Shown piece after piece: positions 46,584-58,672 of a stretch of DNA of 64,000 bases (position 1 is the first letter of the stretch; every line of letters begins with the position of its first letter). Made by a program: the position numbers and the translations under genes. Location of the stretch: positions 1 to 64,000 of the forward strand of contig VTPC01000502.1 of assembly GCA_011009095.1 (NCBI GenBank). Direction: 5' to 3'. The DNA is from Ignelater luminosus (taxonomy: Eukaryota; Arthropoda; Insecta; Coleoptera; Elateridae). The notes below the pieces were generated by a model that was not told where the DNA came from, searched no databases, and saw nothing but the letters and a program-made list of their open reading frames with translations.

Positions 46584-47420
46584 GAAAGACAAAGTATCGG
46601 TTTCTGCTCTCGTCATTAAACTTAAACATTCTTTAATTACCGTGAGTAGTATAACTATACCGGTTCTAGCTCAACTCATTAAGGCGATGACATCGCGATT
46701 TCTAATTGCCATTAATGACTCTTAATGAGTATATGACATCATGATTTCCAATTACCATTAATGACACATAATGAGGGGATGACATCATGATTTATAATTT
46801 CCATTAACGACACCTAATGAGCTTTCTTTAAGGACAATAGTTAATGAAAATATCATTTTAGATTTTCTAATGACGTTCTAGAAAAATGCTAAGTTTCATT
46901 GCAATTTTGAAGTTTAGTTAATTATATTTACTTATATTTTTTGTAAATAAAGCATTTAAAACATCATAACGTTTTTTTTTAGAATTCCCAGAATATTTAT
47001 GTTGTCATTTCTATTTGGAGTTATCTCCTTTCCTTCAAGGTAGTAAAGGAACTTCTTTTTTTTGGAATTAGAGAATGGCAAGTTCTGAAAAGAAAGTTTT
47101 TGGAAAACTTGAAAAATTTTTCTAGAACGTCATTAGAAAATATAAAATGATATTTTCATTAACTAGAGAAAGCTCATTAGGTGTCGTTAATAGAAATTAT
47201 AAATCATGATGTCATCCCCTCATTATGTGTTATTAATGGTAATTGGAAATCATGATGTCATATACTCATTAAGTGTCATTATTGGTAATTAGAAATCTTG
47301 ATAACATAGACTCACTAAGAGTCATTAATGGTAATTAGAAATCGTGTAGTCATCGCCTTAATGAGTTGAGCTAGAACCGGTATAGTTATACTACTACCGT
47401 GGCAACCGATTTTGTCCTTT
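46584..47420. mobile_element. Fold-back element with 46-bp tandem units in both arms
   Basis: The left arm (about 46584-46890) and right arm (about 47125-47420) are inverted copies. Both outer ends read GACAAA..ATCGGTT and share AGTAGTATAACTATACCGGT, then CTAGCTCAACTCATTAAGGC. Inside each arm a 46-bp unit, marked by ATGACATC, repeats in tandem. Units start at 46687, 46733 and 46779 on the left, and (reversed) at 47208, 47254, 47300 and 47346 on the right. The inner ends share GAAAATATCATTTTA and TAATGACGTTCTAGAAAAA. The central spacer (about 46890-47120) has no coding capacity. Confidence 0.85.
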
Positions 47421-48919
47421 TTCTTCTTATTATTATCAGATAAAGCTTGTTTACATTTCTAAATAAGCTTCATTATTAGTGAAAGGAGAGTAGAAACAGG
47501 CCAAAGATTTTTTTCTGTTTTACTACATGCATTATTACGAGATATGTCACTACAGGTTAGTAAAAGTATAGGTATTGGACCAACTCTACACTATACATTA
47601 TAATATAATACAAAAGCATATTCGATATTTATTATTTTTTAATAAGTACCATGGGCGTCTCAAATCTAAATTAAGAGATTAAAAAAGAAAGAATGAACTA
47701 ACAATTTGTGTTAAAAAATTGATGAACATGGATAATAGATTAATAATAAATAAGATATCGATAATAAATACAGGGCAATATCCTTCAGACAATATTAATC
47801 AACTAATCAATGAATGTACATTTTTAAAGATAAAAAAAGCTAAATTACGGTAAATACAGTTTATAATTAGAATTACAATTCATTCTAAATCATAATTCAA
47901 AAGTTCATGTCAATATAACATTCATAACAGACAGACGAACATAATAATGTTATCATGTGCCAGTAGAAATGCCAGCACAAAATAACATAAATAATACAGT
48001 TCAATTATGGTTAAGGATTCGTGGATATTATAACTAAAACTGTGAAAAATCGTTTTATGACTATCAAGTTACAATGATAAAAAATCATGAAGTTGATGTT
48101 CCTTTATCTTACACATCATGCTGCTTGCACTTTTATTATTGTTAGCATTGTAACTCGATACCCATAAAACTATTTCTCACAGCTTTAATTATAACTAAGG
48201 GGCGGAGATCAGGTCGTCATGATGTCAAATCCAGGTTTGGAGACGTCGGTGATTTGGAGTTAGATGTTGAGTGACGTTACCGTACACATTTTCATGCACA
48301 ATATTATTGTATTTTACCTTGCAATTAAGTTGGTCAATTATGGAAAAATTTCGTTTTAAAATAAATTATTTTGAAACTTCCTTGTCCCTAAAAACCGTCT
48401 CTAAAATGACGACCTGAACTCCAATCCCTAATTATAACTATTAATGCGGTTTATGTTTAGTTTACGACTTCTAAACAGGTAAGCAAAATTGCGGAAAATG
48501 TACGTAAAAGATAAAATGTGTTGCTGTATCTATGTTTTAAATTTCAACATTTGTTCATGTCGAAATAAAAAGCAGAGTTTTACATTATTTTATACAGTAA
48601 CCGACGAATAATATTTTACACTTTTGCAGTTTTTTAATGTTTTTAAAACACATTTTTGAGTAAATGAGTTTATGGTTTTGTTAATAGATAAAAACACTTA
48701 CATCACAAAATTGGACACCAAAAACGTTCTGTTTATTCAGTGATAACATTATCAAATATCAGATTATACATATAATGCCACTTCATCTGTGATGTAAATT
48801 GTTATAAAAAGATTCTAGCATTATTACATACAGGAAATTCAAGTAAACGAGTCATGAAGCCAAACTACAACTTCACATAATTTAATTCTGTGTGTATTAT
48901 CGCATCAGTAGCAGTGGTG
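47421..48919. other. Intergenic, no gene recognised
   Basis: AT-rich DNA between two fold-back elements. No coding motif was seen. Confidence 0.4.
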
Positions 48920-49032
48920 CCAACTATGTAAATAAAGTTAGCACCCCCCATTTGCGCAAATGAAAAAGAATTAGTCTATAATTTAGGACTAATTTAAGAC
49001 TAGTTTTGTTATAAACAAGTCGTTTAAGCAAC

Positions 49033-49520
49033 AATTGCATAATAGTGCAAATTACACCACGTGCATATTGCAAACAGTAGATAGACAAATAAGTTTTAGT
49101 TTAAAAGTCGATCTAAGCTCATAATCCTCATATTTGAATTAAAGACTAATTTGTACCCAAAAACATTTCTGTTGTAAACAAGTTTTTAGCTGCAAATGCA
49201 TAATAGTGCAAATTCTACTAAGTGCATATTGCGAACAATAGATAGACAAATAAGTTTTAGTTTAAAAGTCGATCTAAGCTCATAATCCGCATATTTGAAT
49301 TTAAGACTAACTAATTTGTACCCAAAAGCATTTTTGTTACAAACAGTTTTTTAGCTGCAAATACACTATATTGCAAATTGAACCACGTGTATGTTGCAAA
49401 AAGTATATGGAGAAATGAATTTTTGTGAAACTGTTGAACTAAGCTCATAATTCTCATATTTGAATTTAAAACTAATTTGTACCCAAATGCATTTTTGTAT
49501 AAACTATTGCATTACTTGCT
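49033..49520 (+). repeat. Tandem repeat, three units of 162-165 bp
   Basis: Units open with AATTGCATAATAGTGCAAAT, AATGCATAATAGTGCAAATT and AATACACTATATTGCAAATT, and close with AACAAGTTTTTAGCTGCA or similar. Units 1 and 2 are much closer to each other than to unit 3. Confidence 0.88.
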
Positions 49521-49539
49521 TATTGTCCATAAATCTTGA

Positions 49540-50160
49540 AAACTCGTGAACTGCATAGAACTCCTGAGAACTTTACGTGTTCGGCACGGAACTCCTTTCT
49601 TCTGCTTGAAACTCATCAGAACTTCTTCACTCTATCCAGTACTGACGAGTTTTCGGCAGATCCTACAGACTTCTCAAAGTTCTGGTCTGAACACGAAGAG
49701 TTCTAACAAATTCTGGACAACCCGCAGAAGTTTTGATGAGTAAATATGTTCTATGAATAAAGTTCTAAAGAATACTGCACAGAATAAAGAAGTTTTTGTA
49801 GAAGACGAAGGGTTTTAAAGCGTTTTGGGCAAAACAAAAAAATTTTGTGCAGAACATGAAGAGTTTTGAGCAGAACGAACAAGTGAAGAATGCTCGACAA
49901 AAAACGAAGAGGTCTTGCTAGAACATAAAAAGTTCTGAAGAGTTCAGAGCAGATTAAAAGTTGTCACTGAAAAACAAAGAGTTCCGATGAATTTTGCCCT
50001 AGATCTTTAGATTACACTAAGTGTTCGTAAGAGATCTGACAAAACAAAAGAGTTTTGATCAGAATAAAGATGTTCTCAGAATTTCTAAACGAAAGATGAA
50101 ATTCTGATGTATTCTGTTCAAAAAGAAGTCCTTAAGAGTTTACGAAATGTGCTAAGCAGG
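49540..50160. repeat. Irregular short-repeat array (AGTTCTG / CAGAAC motifs)
   Basis: More than twenty variants of GAACTTCT, AGTTCTGA and GCAGAACAxGAAGAGTT recur at irregular spacing of about 20-35 bp. Both orientations are mixed at the left, and the purine-rich strand dominates from about 49690 on. There is no open frame across it. Confidence 0.7.
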
Positions 50161-51210
50161 CCACAAGGTGGTCAGTTTATGAGAGTATGTAATTACTCCT
50201 AAAATGTCTCAGAAGTTAACTATTAATTTTATGATGGCACAACGGTCGACATATTGCTTTTTTAGTATTCATTAGTTCATTTTTAGTGTATTTCTGTACT
50301 TTAACTGTTTTTTAATTATTTCTCTAGAACTCTTGGGTAACCTATCGAGATCTGCAGAGTTTGAACTTACAACTCTTAATTTTTGTTTGGTTTCTTAGAC
50401 ATTTGCCAGCAGCGTGAAGCAAGCAGTCATTTTTTATGTTTCAATTTTAGTATTATTTTAGTAGAACTCTCGGAATAATCTATTGAGAACTATCGAGCTA
50501 TTCGATAAAGTGCCCACCAACTTCACACCAATGCAATAATTCTATAAAACAATTTATTTGTTAAGCTGGAGTTGGACAATACTGAAAATCGTACCACATG
50601 CTTGCTGCAGAATGCATAAATTATAATGCATTTTTGTCATTAAAATTAAGGAAGTTTTTAAAAATGATTGTATCTTACATTATTTATCATACATATACCT
50701 ATCTATTTATTTTATAATTAACACTAGTCACATTTTTTTTTGAATCCTTTGATTATACGCATACAATGCATTCCAACATAATTAAGATTAAAAAATTATA
50801 ACATTGATAAAAATGCATTCTGGTTACAAATTAGTCTTAAATTCAAACTGGAGCATTATGAACTCAGTTTAACTTTTTGACGAAAATTCATTCTTCCATA
50901 TACTCTTTGTAGTATGCACGTGGTGCAATTTTCACTATTATGGAACTGTTGCTTAAACAAATTGTTTATAACCAAAATGCGTTTGGGTAAAAACTAGTCT
51001 TAAATTAGTTTTATGTAGTCATGCAAAATGTTTTGCATTTGGCCAAAGTGGGGGTGCTACCATTTTTCAAAACCGTATTCTTGCTAAACGGCGACGTGGG
51101 TACAAATTCTAATGTTTTGGGCACAAATTAGTCTTAAATTAGTCTTAATTTATAAACTGATTTTTTTCCATTTGCGCAGATGACGGGGTGCTAAGTTTAT
51201 TTACGTGTAA

Positions 51211-53355
51211 CAACTAATTAGGCGATGGGGACAGGTCTTCCTCGGACATCAAATCAGCCCTAGGAAGGTTTTATCTTATGGAAACTCTTTTTCTTTGAGC
51301 GCCCTCCTGCAATGCAGAAGTTGCGGGGTGGTTGTTAAGCCACTGATTTACTAATTTACATTTCTATAAACAACTTCCATTCTACAGGCATAATCAAAAA
51401 TATAAAAACTGGCATTGCTTATAAATCGATCTTGTTTACAGTAACGTTTTATATCTATAAATATTAGAACCGTCGTGGTTTACAAGTATGCAAAATCACT
51501 GTCACGCTATGAGAACATAACAAGTACGAAACTGCAATCTGAGACTGCAAGTTTGAATATTTGGTTTTTGCTATTGACTTTATTGTTTGTAATAATATCT
51601 AAAACTTCGATCTTTAATGTTGACCACCCCCATCCCAAGATTTTAAATGGCACTACCCCATGTGTAATATATCATTTTAAAGATTATAAAATTCTCAGTC
51701 CTTTACATCAAAGAAAATTAAAAGTTGGCCAAACCGTTCGTGAACTAGAGACAAAAATGTATTTTATTGAATCAATTTTTCACTATTTTATCTGCTTCTT
51801 CTGTTTACATTAATAGTATAACTATTCTCTAATTACTTAATTTTGTAAGGATTTTTATGTGAGAAAAAAACTTGATAAATGGATTTATCTGGTTTTGCAC
51901 GAAATCTACCCATTTATTAAAATTAAAGCGTTGCTTATTTATTATTAATTTTTTAAAAAACATAAAGCAAAATGAACAAGATATTAGTGTCTCAATGGTC
52001 ATACAAGAAAGAAAGTTTCTAACGAAAAGAAGTCGCCTACAGCAAAACAAACTACTATTTTAAACCAAGGTGCGCGTAACGAAATAAACCCTCAAGATCA
52101 AGTACACTCTATATTTATTAAGTATTATTTATTAGAGAGCGACCAGCAAAAACATTAGGAATTTTATTTCTTGCTTACATACTATGTATTACGATAACTT
52201 CAAACGGAAGTTATAGTTGATAGAATATAAACCAAGAATTGCATACAGAAAATTCCCACCTTTATTCAAAATGCCTAATAAATTTTCATTAAGAGCTCTG
52301 CACAGGCAGCTGGTTTTTGGTCTAAACTGCTTTAGTTCCATTGGAATAAATTCCACGTGGCTCGAGAACAACGCCGTGACATTCCTAACCAACCCAAAAC
52401 GCCTGACAAACACAAACCATAGAGAGTGACTGGCTTGTCCAATCCAACAGACCTAAAATACTCGACAGACTCAGAAAATCCAACTGACTCGACAGTTTGA
52501 CAGACCCAAAAAACCCGATCGGTCCAATATTAGACCCGAAGATGCTCATTACGTCGTTTGTGCTCTATAACATGAATATTACTATACTTCCCGTGTTTCC
52601 CACGGCTCGATAATATAATAAATTAGCTAATGGAACCGGATAAGTGTAGGTAGACTGTCACTCTTTTGCAAATCAACAGCTTTTTGTTTGCAAAAAGAAT
52701 AATTATTTCGCAGAAATAATAGATGACTTCAAGAGAAATGTGTTGCTGAGTACAGAGTAAATATAGCAGTCTGTTTGTTTAACTAGCATTAACTTATGAA
52801 CCGATAAGTATAGAAAACCATTCCAAAGGCTTCCTAAAATTACTACAATATATTTAGTTTATTGCTCTACTTTAAAATGCTCAAAAATACATAACCAGAA
52901 TCAGGGCTAATATTAGGTAAGATTTAAAAAGTACAATGAGTAAGCGGAAACGCAACTGGCAGTCGGTCTTGAAGATATTGGAGTTAATACCGGAGCAGAA
53001 GCAGAACTTTCAAAAGGTATTCAGTGTTCTCACTGTCAGTAATCCTAAATATTCGTTCTTACGAAAAAATGTTACAAAGGGTTGTTTTTCATTAAAAATG
53101 ATTTTATTAAGCTTTGGATATTCTTGTTACGTTAACAGCAAGATAGTCTTTTTAAACTAAACGTACCTTTAGTTATGAGGAAGTTCTTTTTATTATGTAA
53201 TAAAAATGACAATTTAGCACATACATGCATATACCAAGTTTTTACACAAATTGTTTCAGGATTGTCTAAAAGATCAAGAACTTTAAAAACCTCGAAAGGT
53301 TGCAATTGTATGGGAGAACAACACTATAGGTGTAAACTTTGTCCTTAGTCTTTTG
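51211..53355. other. Intergenic, no gene recognised
   Basis: An open frame at 51475-51813 (+, 112 residues) has one hydrophobic stretch but no motif or gene structure I can support. A Gln/Pro-rich CCAAC/GACAG patch at 52380-52530 looks like simple-sequence decay. Confidence 0.35.
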
Positions 53356-53356
53356 A

Positions 53357-53665
53357 AGCTTGAGTATTTAACCACAGATTAAATCAAAGTCAGATATTTC
53401 ACTTCGACTTTGTAAATTATATTGCGCTCTCTCTCTTTCTCTCTTTCTCTTTCTCAAAGCAACTCCCAGAACTTGCTATTTTGACATGCACTGCGCAAGT
53501 AGCACAGCGTGGTATGCACTTTTCATAAAACGCACGTAAAAGAGTAGGCGTGGTAAACTCCCAGAGCTGCAAATGCAAATGTGCAAAGACAAAAGTGGGA
53601 ACATTGGTGGAATAGAGAGTGAAATATCTGACCTTTATTTTATCTGTGATTTAACATTCAAACGC
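53357..53665. mobile_element. Small MITE with ~45-bp terminal inverted repeats
   Basis: The left end (TTGAGTATTTAACCACAGAT, then GTCAGATATTTCACT) matches the reversed right end (TTGAATGTTAAATCACAGAT, then GTCAGATATTTCACT). The interior holds a CT microsatellite (53428-53455) and GC-richer sequence. No ORF. The target-site duplication is not clear. Confidence 0.7.
53428..53455 (+). repeat. CT-rich microsatellite
   Basis: CTCTCTCTCTTTCTCTCTTT and further CT/CTTT units, inside the MITE. Confidence 0.9.
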
Positions 53666-54993
53666 AGCAGCGGAACACCAAGAGAAGAACAAAAGCAATA
53701 ATGTGAGTTTTAATAATTTTTTACAAGCTGTTACGGCCCCAAATGGCCGTTACGACACAGGTCTAACAATCAGCAAAATTATTCAAAATATCTGCTGATA
53801 CCCAGGCTAGACATCAGTGGAGACGGGAGGTTCGACGATATTACTTACCAGCTTTCAAGCTCACAAATCCAAAATAAGGCAGGACGCCACTGTGGAAACT
53901 CGCAGTCGAGTGCTTAAACTTTACATAAATGCAGGCAAAAAAAGAGATACCATTAACAATGACTCAAAACTTAGTATATAGACAATAACTACGATAATAA
54001 AAATATTGTTATATACAAAAAAGTCTTATTTGGGGACCACATGAACAGTTTAAGGACGATCGGTAAATTTTATTAGGTAGCCTCGCCTAATTAATGCTAT
54101 CGATTGTCAACTGTATTTAATTCCTATCGCTAACTTCTGGAATAGTCTTTGAAAAATAAACCGACTGACTAGCTGACTATGAAATATCCTAAGCCCTGAT
54201 CTGAATATTAAAGAAGTGTTTTTAGTAATATTTATCCGCAATAATCCATTAGTTACATATTTTTTTTAGCAATCAATAAATCGAATTTAAAATGATCAAT
54301 AAACAGATACAACTTCGTTACCAACTACAAATTCTTGACTTTTCCGATCAAATCATTGACGCCAATTTAGTTGATATTAACATTCAAGTTTAATACAAAT
54401 GAGGTCATCAGACATCCTAAGAAAACAAGTTTTAAACAACTCACATGAGGCAGTAGAGCACCCTGATCCTCAAAACTTTCTTTTATGACGTCTTCAGCTC
54501 GGGACTTCCCCGATATTTCAATACGAAGCAATTCTATACCAACGGGAAATCACCCAATTGTATTTTACACTCAGCGAACACATAAAACGTATATTTAAAA
54601 TAAGCAATACTTTTAGTTTATTAAAGTGTATATGATCTTCAATTCGGTGAATATCTTTTCGATAATTAAATCCGTACAGAACTACGAACAAAGACACGCC
54701 TTTTCTTTGAAACAACCAACGCAGTGAAATTAATTTAGGTCGCAATGGCTTTAATCGACTCATTAAATCGTTACAACACTTAAAGGAGATCACAACACAA
54801 AAAACAAGTTTGTCACAAATTGAAGTTTTTAGGTAGTTATATTCGTGTATAATTTTTCGGAAGTTTATCTGATACATAAGGGAGTTATGAGCAATAATTG
54901 AGATGTGTGTGACGTCAGTGTGGCAGCCGGCCGCGACAAACGCTCGAATTTATATACAATTATTAATTGCGTTCGCATTCAGTGGTGTTTTTA
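53666..54993. other. Intergenic, no gene recognised
   Basis: No recognised coding sequence. The 119-residue minus-strand frame at 54518-54877 lacks any motif. Confidence 0.35.
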
Positions 54994-55225
54994 CAAGCAC
55001 TTTTTATGTGTCTGCTTGTAGTATGTACAGTTGTACAAATAGTTCAAAGAATAAAAACAATCGAGAAATGGGAATATTTCTACTTAAATTTCCAAACAAG
55101 AATCCTCTTTCAAAACAATTTGCTATGTGGCTAGAATGCTGCAAATGTCAATGAATTTATCCAACTTAGTGAATTATTTAGACACTACATAGCGCCAAGT
55201 TTTGTTTAAAACATTTTCTGCAGTT
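54994..55225 (+). pseudogene. Decayed THAP zinc-finger domain
   Basis: A plus-strand frame gives SACSMYSCTNSSKNKN (C-x4-C), then IFLLKFPNKNPLSKQF and MWLECCKC (the conserved FP and Trp positions). Stops follow, and in the next frames FCLKHF (the C-x2-H pair) appears near 55200. This is the C2CH order of a THAP domain, about 75 residues long, broken by stops. It is probably a remnant of a P-element/THAP9-type transposon like the one at 58085, or a captured domain. No transposase core follows. Confidence 0.6.
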
Positions 55226-55560
55226 AGCAATTCTTTGATTGCACTATCTCTTCTATTCTATTCTAATTCTAACTGCACTGGCACTGTAATGGGCTGTTTA
55301 TGGCAAGATACAGGTGTTAGTACTGGTGAAGCATTGGCCCTGCTTTTGACCAGTGTGACCTATATGATAAGGCCCATTAGTATTTGCCAGTATCGTCCCA
55401 GTACAGGGTACTAAAGATAGCATACTATGAGGTCAGCATCTAGCCATTATATTTATGTTTGTTGGGCTGTTAATAAACCCGTGCTACCATCACTAGAAAG
55501 TAGTTTTTTATAACCAAAAAGACCAATAGGGTCTGTAAGAAAACATTTCAAACGCAATTG

Positions 55561-55712
55561 CCAACAGAAACAAAATCTGAGGTTCGCTATCGGAATCAAT
55601 GCAGTAAGTTCACAAAACATGAAAATGGTAAATGCCTACATTGCAGAAGACCAGAAGGACGAACTTGATATCAACAAAAAGTAACAATCTGTCAGAAAGC
55701 AAAAATAGGCAA
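55561..55712 (+). pseudogene. Possible piggyBac transposase C-terminal remnant
   Basis: The frame reads EVRYRNQCSKFTKHENGKCL followed by HCRRPEGRT, a stop, and VTICQK. This resembles the end of piggyBac transposases, where VRYDG-H precedes a Cys-rich zinc-binding tail (C-x2-C ... RT-Y-C). It is short and broken; the call rests on a loose motif match. Confidence 0.35.
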
Positions 55713-56287
55713 AACCATAAAACGGAAATCATACTTGAATATAAGTAAAAAATTCTACCGGTTGATATTTGCCAGTTCAAATAGCTATTTGACAATCAGC
55801 TAATTTGCGGTACATGGAGTAAGCTCAAAATGCAAGAATACTGAGATTTGGTAGAAGTTAAACTCCGAAGCAACTGACTCATAAAGTCAGATACAATAAG
55901 AAAGTTTCGACTGTTTTGCCATTAATATTAGAATTTCCGGACAGTGATGAAGAAGAAATTGTGATGATATATATATATATTAACGAAGCCCTCCCTTTTA
56001 CTATCTGTTATATCTGTTATCACTTATCACAAACGTGTATTGCGAATTTTGTAGTCATTTTGAAGTTTCGCATAATCATCCGGGTTCTACCGTAAATTTC
56101 ATCTTTAATGTATTCATTTAACATGAATTTATTATTCCGTTTTGGTTTATAAAATGTATACAGTCACACTTTTATGGTTATCAAACATTCTGCTTAAGGT
56201 TTCTTTGAAGTTCTTTGTTAAAAGTAAAATGCATTTAACAATCTGTTTTATGTTCTTTTCATTACAAGAATGGTTTATATTTGGCTT
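55713..56287. other. Intergenic, no gene recognised
   Basis: Includes a short TA run near 55968-55980. Nothing coding was recognised. Confidence 0.4.
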
Positions 56288-56725
56288 TCATCATAGAGTA
56301 ATTAATATAAGTTGAGGAACAATTACAATGTTTTAAATGTAGCCCAAAAATGTACCGCATAATAGGTGGCGATACACTTAGACATCTATAGGAGGGTACA
56401 AAAAGCTTAACAGCATTTTTTTCAGACCTAAAACTACAGTTTCCAATACATATAACAGATGAAGAATATTTTATTGTAGAATAGACGTACTTTATTACGT
56501 TTTGTGTTATTTACAGGCATAATAGAAACAAAAAAACTAATATCCGTTATTTACATTGCAGATTACAAGCTATCGCTACTCATTATTAATTAGTCAAAAC
56601 ACCGACGCATGAAATCTGATACATCTGTAAGTGCTAGGGGTACAGCTCAAAATAAAACTTATTAATGCCCTTGAAAGGCCGAGATTGAAGTACATTTGAA
56701 ACATTAAATTAAAGCACAGTTTTTT
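56288..56725 (+). repeat. Dispersed repeat family A, copy 2
   Basis: Same-orientation copy of 29498-29915, opening TCATAGAGTAATTAATATAA. It differs by point changes and short gaps (for example an extra CAATACATATAACAG segment near 56443). Confidence 0.8.
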
Positions 56726-57179
56726 ATAAACTATTTCGAGGGTCTATAAAAATAATACAAAATAATTTTTAGAATATGAACATTGTTGTAAACTACCAAG
56801 GTAACGCACAAATTCTCGTTGTGAGTTGCTATTGTTGGTCTTTACAATATTTTTATTTTTTACGGTTTGTTTATATTATAAGTGACACCATCTTCTGGAG
56901 ATACATACATATATAGTTACACGTTTTAGTATTTTATGTAATAATACGTGCAAGAATTGAAGTCATTTGCTCTAAATCTAGGAAGCTTTATAAAACCAAA
57001 ACAAAGTTTTCTCTTGAAATCTTTAATACCCACTTTATTCCAATGCATTTTTTGTGTATATCCTTTTTAGAAGGGTATTCCCAAATAAGATTATTTCAAT
57101 AATAGATGAATTTGTTAAGATTTTCGGATAATAAATTTAAAATAAATACAAACTATATTAGGTATTCTTAAGCTGCACT

Positions 57180-57575
57180 AAGACTTGCTTATTAAAAATA
57201 TTAAAGAGCGATCTCATAATTTACAAGACATAATACTGACAAGTTGATAAAAGCATCAAATATATAGGCGTTTTACTTTCCAGAAATAAGAACTAATGCT
57301 TGGTTTTAATTTAGAGATTAGGGCGAACGAAATGTGGAGTTTTCCTACAGGCACTAAGGTCAAGTTTTTATATAAATAACACTTATTTAAAAAATACATT
57401 TACAACCTCCTTATTAAAATATTAAAGCGTGACCTCCTAATGTACAAGACCCAAGATATAATGCTTACCGGCTTACCGACAAAAGCATTAAACAAATCGA
57501 CTTTTTGCTTTAAAAAAATATATAAGAAATCATTATTGGTTTTAATTTGGGGATTAGGGCGAACGAAATCAATAT
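57180..57575 (+). repeat. Tandem duplication, period ~220-236 bp
   Basis: Two diverged units. CTTATTAAAAATATTAAAG at 57188 matches CTTATTAAAATATTAAAGCG at about 57410. GGTTTTAATTTAGAGATTAG with GGCGAACGAAAT at 57302 matches GGTTTTAATTTGGGGATTAG with GGCGAACGAAAT at 57538. Between these anchors the order of shared words (ACAAGAC, ATAATGCT/ATAATACT, AAAGCATTAAA) is kept. It lies 0.5 kb before the P-element-like transposase and could be its subterminal repeat. Confidence 0.75.
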
Positions 57576-58084
57576 CAAGTTTGACCGCACCCTTTTAAAG
57601 GTTTTAAATACAAAGAACTTATACACACAAAATTTTAAAAAATGTTTATGAAGCGTTACATACTATGCTTTGAAAGAAAATTGTGTTTGAATTCTTTATT
57701 GTTTTTAATTATTTAAGATTTGTTACGGTTATCGATAGCATATCGAGAGCTATTTATTTTTATTAACAAAAGGGGGTAAATAGAAACAAGCATTCATATC
57801 TTAAGTTTCTTTAATTATAAGTGCTAACGCAAAAAATTGAGGTTTTAGTGGGGTGCTGATACATATTTGTTTACACAGATGTTGGTTATAATATTTATTG
57901 CCTCTATATGCAAGAATAAAGGATTTTTAAAAACATGAAAAATTATAAGAGAAGAAGTAAACCTTTTTCCAAATTAGTTTTAGGCGAACGTTTATTCCGT
58001 TCACTTTGTATGGTTCTATGTAGTGAAAACAGAAAAAATACTTTATAAATTCGAAACTTAATAACAAATAAATTTGCGGCTATC

Positions 58085-58672
58085 GTGTTTAAAATGTCTT
58101 CTATTACTGCACACGGCTGTGTTTATTTTAACTGCAGCAATAAGAGGAAAGACAAAACGTTACATTTTTATAAATTTCCCGTAAACGATATCACGCGCTG
58201 TAAAATATGGAAAAAAAACAGTGGAAACGTAAAATTATTGGACCTTGATCAAACTCAGTTACGTACAAGCGTGCTTTGTGAAAAGCATTTTTGTGAAAGT
58301 GCATTCAGGAGCAGTGATCATCGCTTGTTAGTGCATAATGCAGTTCCAAAGAATTATCTACTACCTGCAACAGATCCAGGATCATCGCCATCGACCTCTG
58401 CTTCAACAGAGACACGCCCCAGCTATTTATCGAAAATTACTTCACCTGTTCGACGTAAATTGTTTGACAATGGCAGTTCACCTCCTTCGCCAGAAGTTCT
58501 ACATGTTTTGCCTGTAAAACGCACCTATCAAAGACGAGAAATCACACCTCCCAGACTAACAAAATCGTCACCTGAGAAGACCCCACCTATGCAAAAAACT
58601 AATACATTCCACATCACCATTTCAGTGGACGTTACAAGACAAAGAATATTTACCGACTCCAACAAAGTCTGA
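58085..58672 (+). pseudogene. P-element-like transposase, THAP domain part
   Basis: 195 residues; the likely start is the Met at 58094 (MSSITAHGCVYFNCSNK). A complete THAP domain is visible: C-x4-C (GCVYFNC), FYKFPVND, Trp in CKIWKKN, C-x2-H in VLCEKHF, and the closing HNAVPKNYLLP. It binds DNA through the C2CH zinc finger. A Ser/Pro/Thr-rich linker follows. The true product continues in the next frame: a one-base shift somewhere between about 58600 and 58650 separates this part from the catalytic part, and the two open frames overlap at 58560-58672. Confidence 0.88.

Larger units (their letters stand above)
48920..51210. mobile_element. Large fold-back element with tandem repeats and a short-repeat core
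   Basis: The outer ends are inverted. The left is GTAAATAAAGTTAGCACCCC followed by CATTTGCGCAAATGAAAAA; the right, reversed, is GTAAATAAACTTAGCACCCC followed by CATCTGCGCAAATGGAAAAA. Both then share AAGACTAATTTAAGACTA. The left arm carries three tandem units of 162-165 bp starting near 49033, 49195 and 49360. One diverged unit in inverse orientation lies on the right at about 50815-50965. The right arm also contains a second, older copy of the terminus (GGGGGTGCTACCATTTTT near 51050). The core at 49540-50160 is an irregular array of AGTTCTG/AGAACT-type motifs. No transposase is present. Confidence 0.8.

Noticed and set aside
51475-51813. 112-residue plus-strand open frame with a hydrophobic stretch
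   Set aside because: The frame does not start at an ATG, and there is no signal peptide at the start, no family motif and no exon structure; probably chance.
55287-55385. Imperfect inverted repeat around AATGGGC words
   Set aside because: Pairing is patchy with no defined ends.
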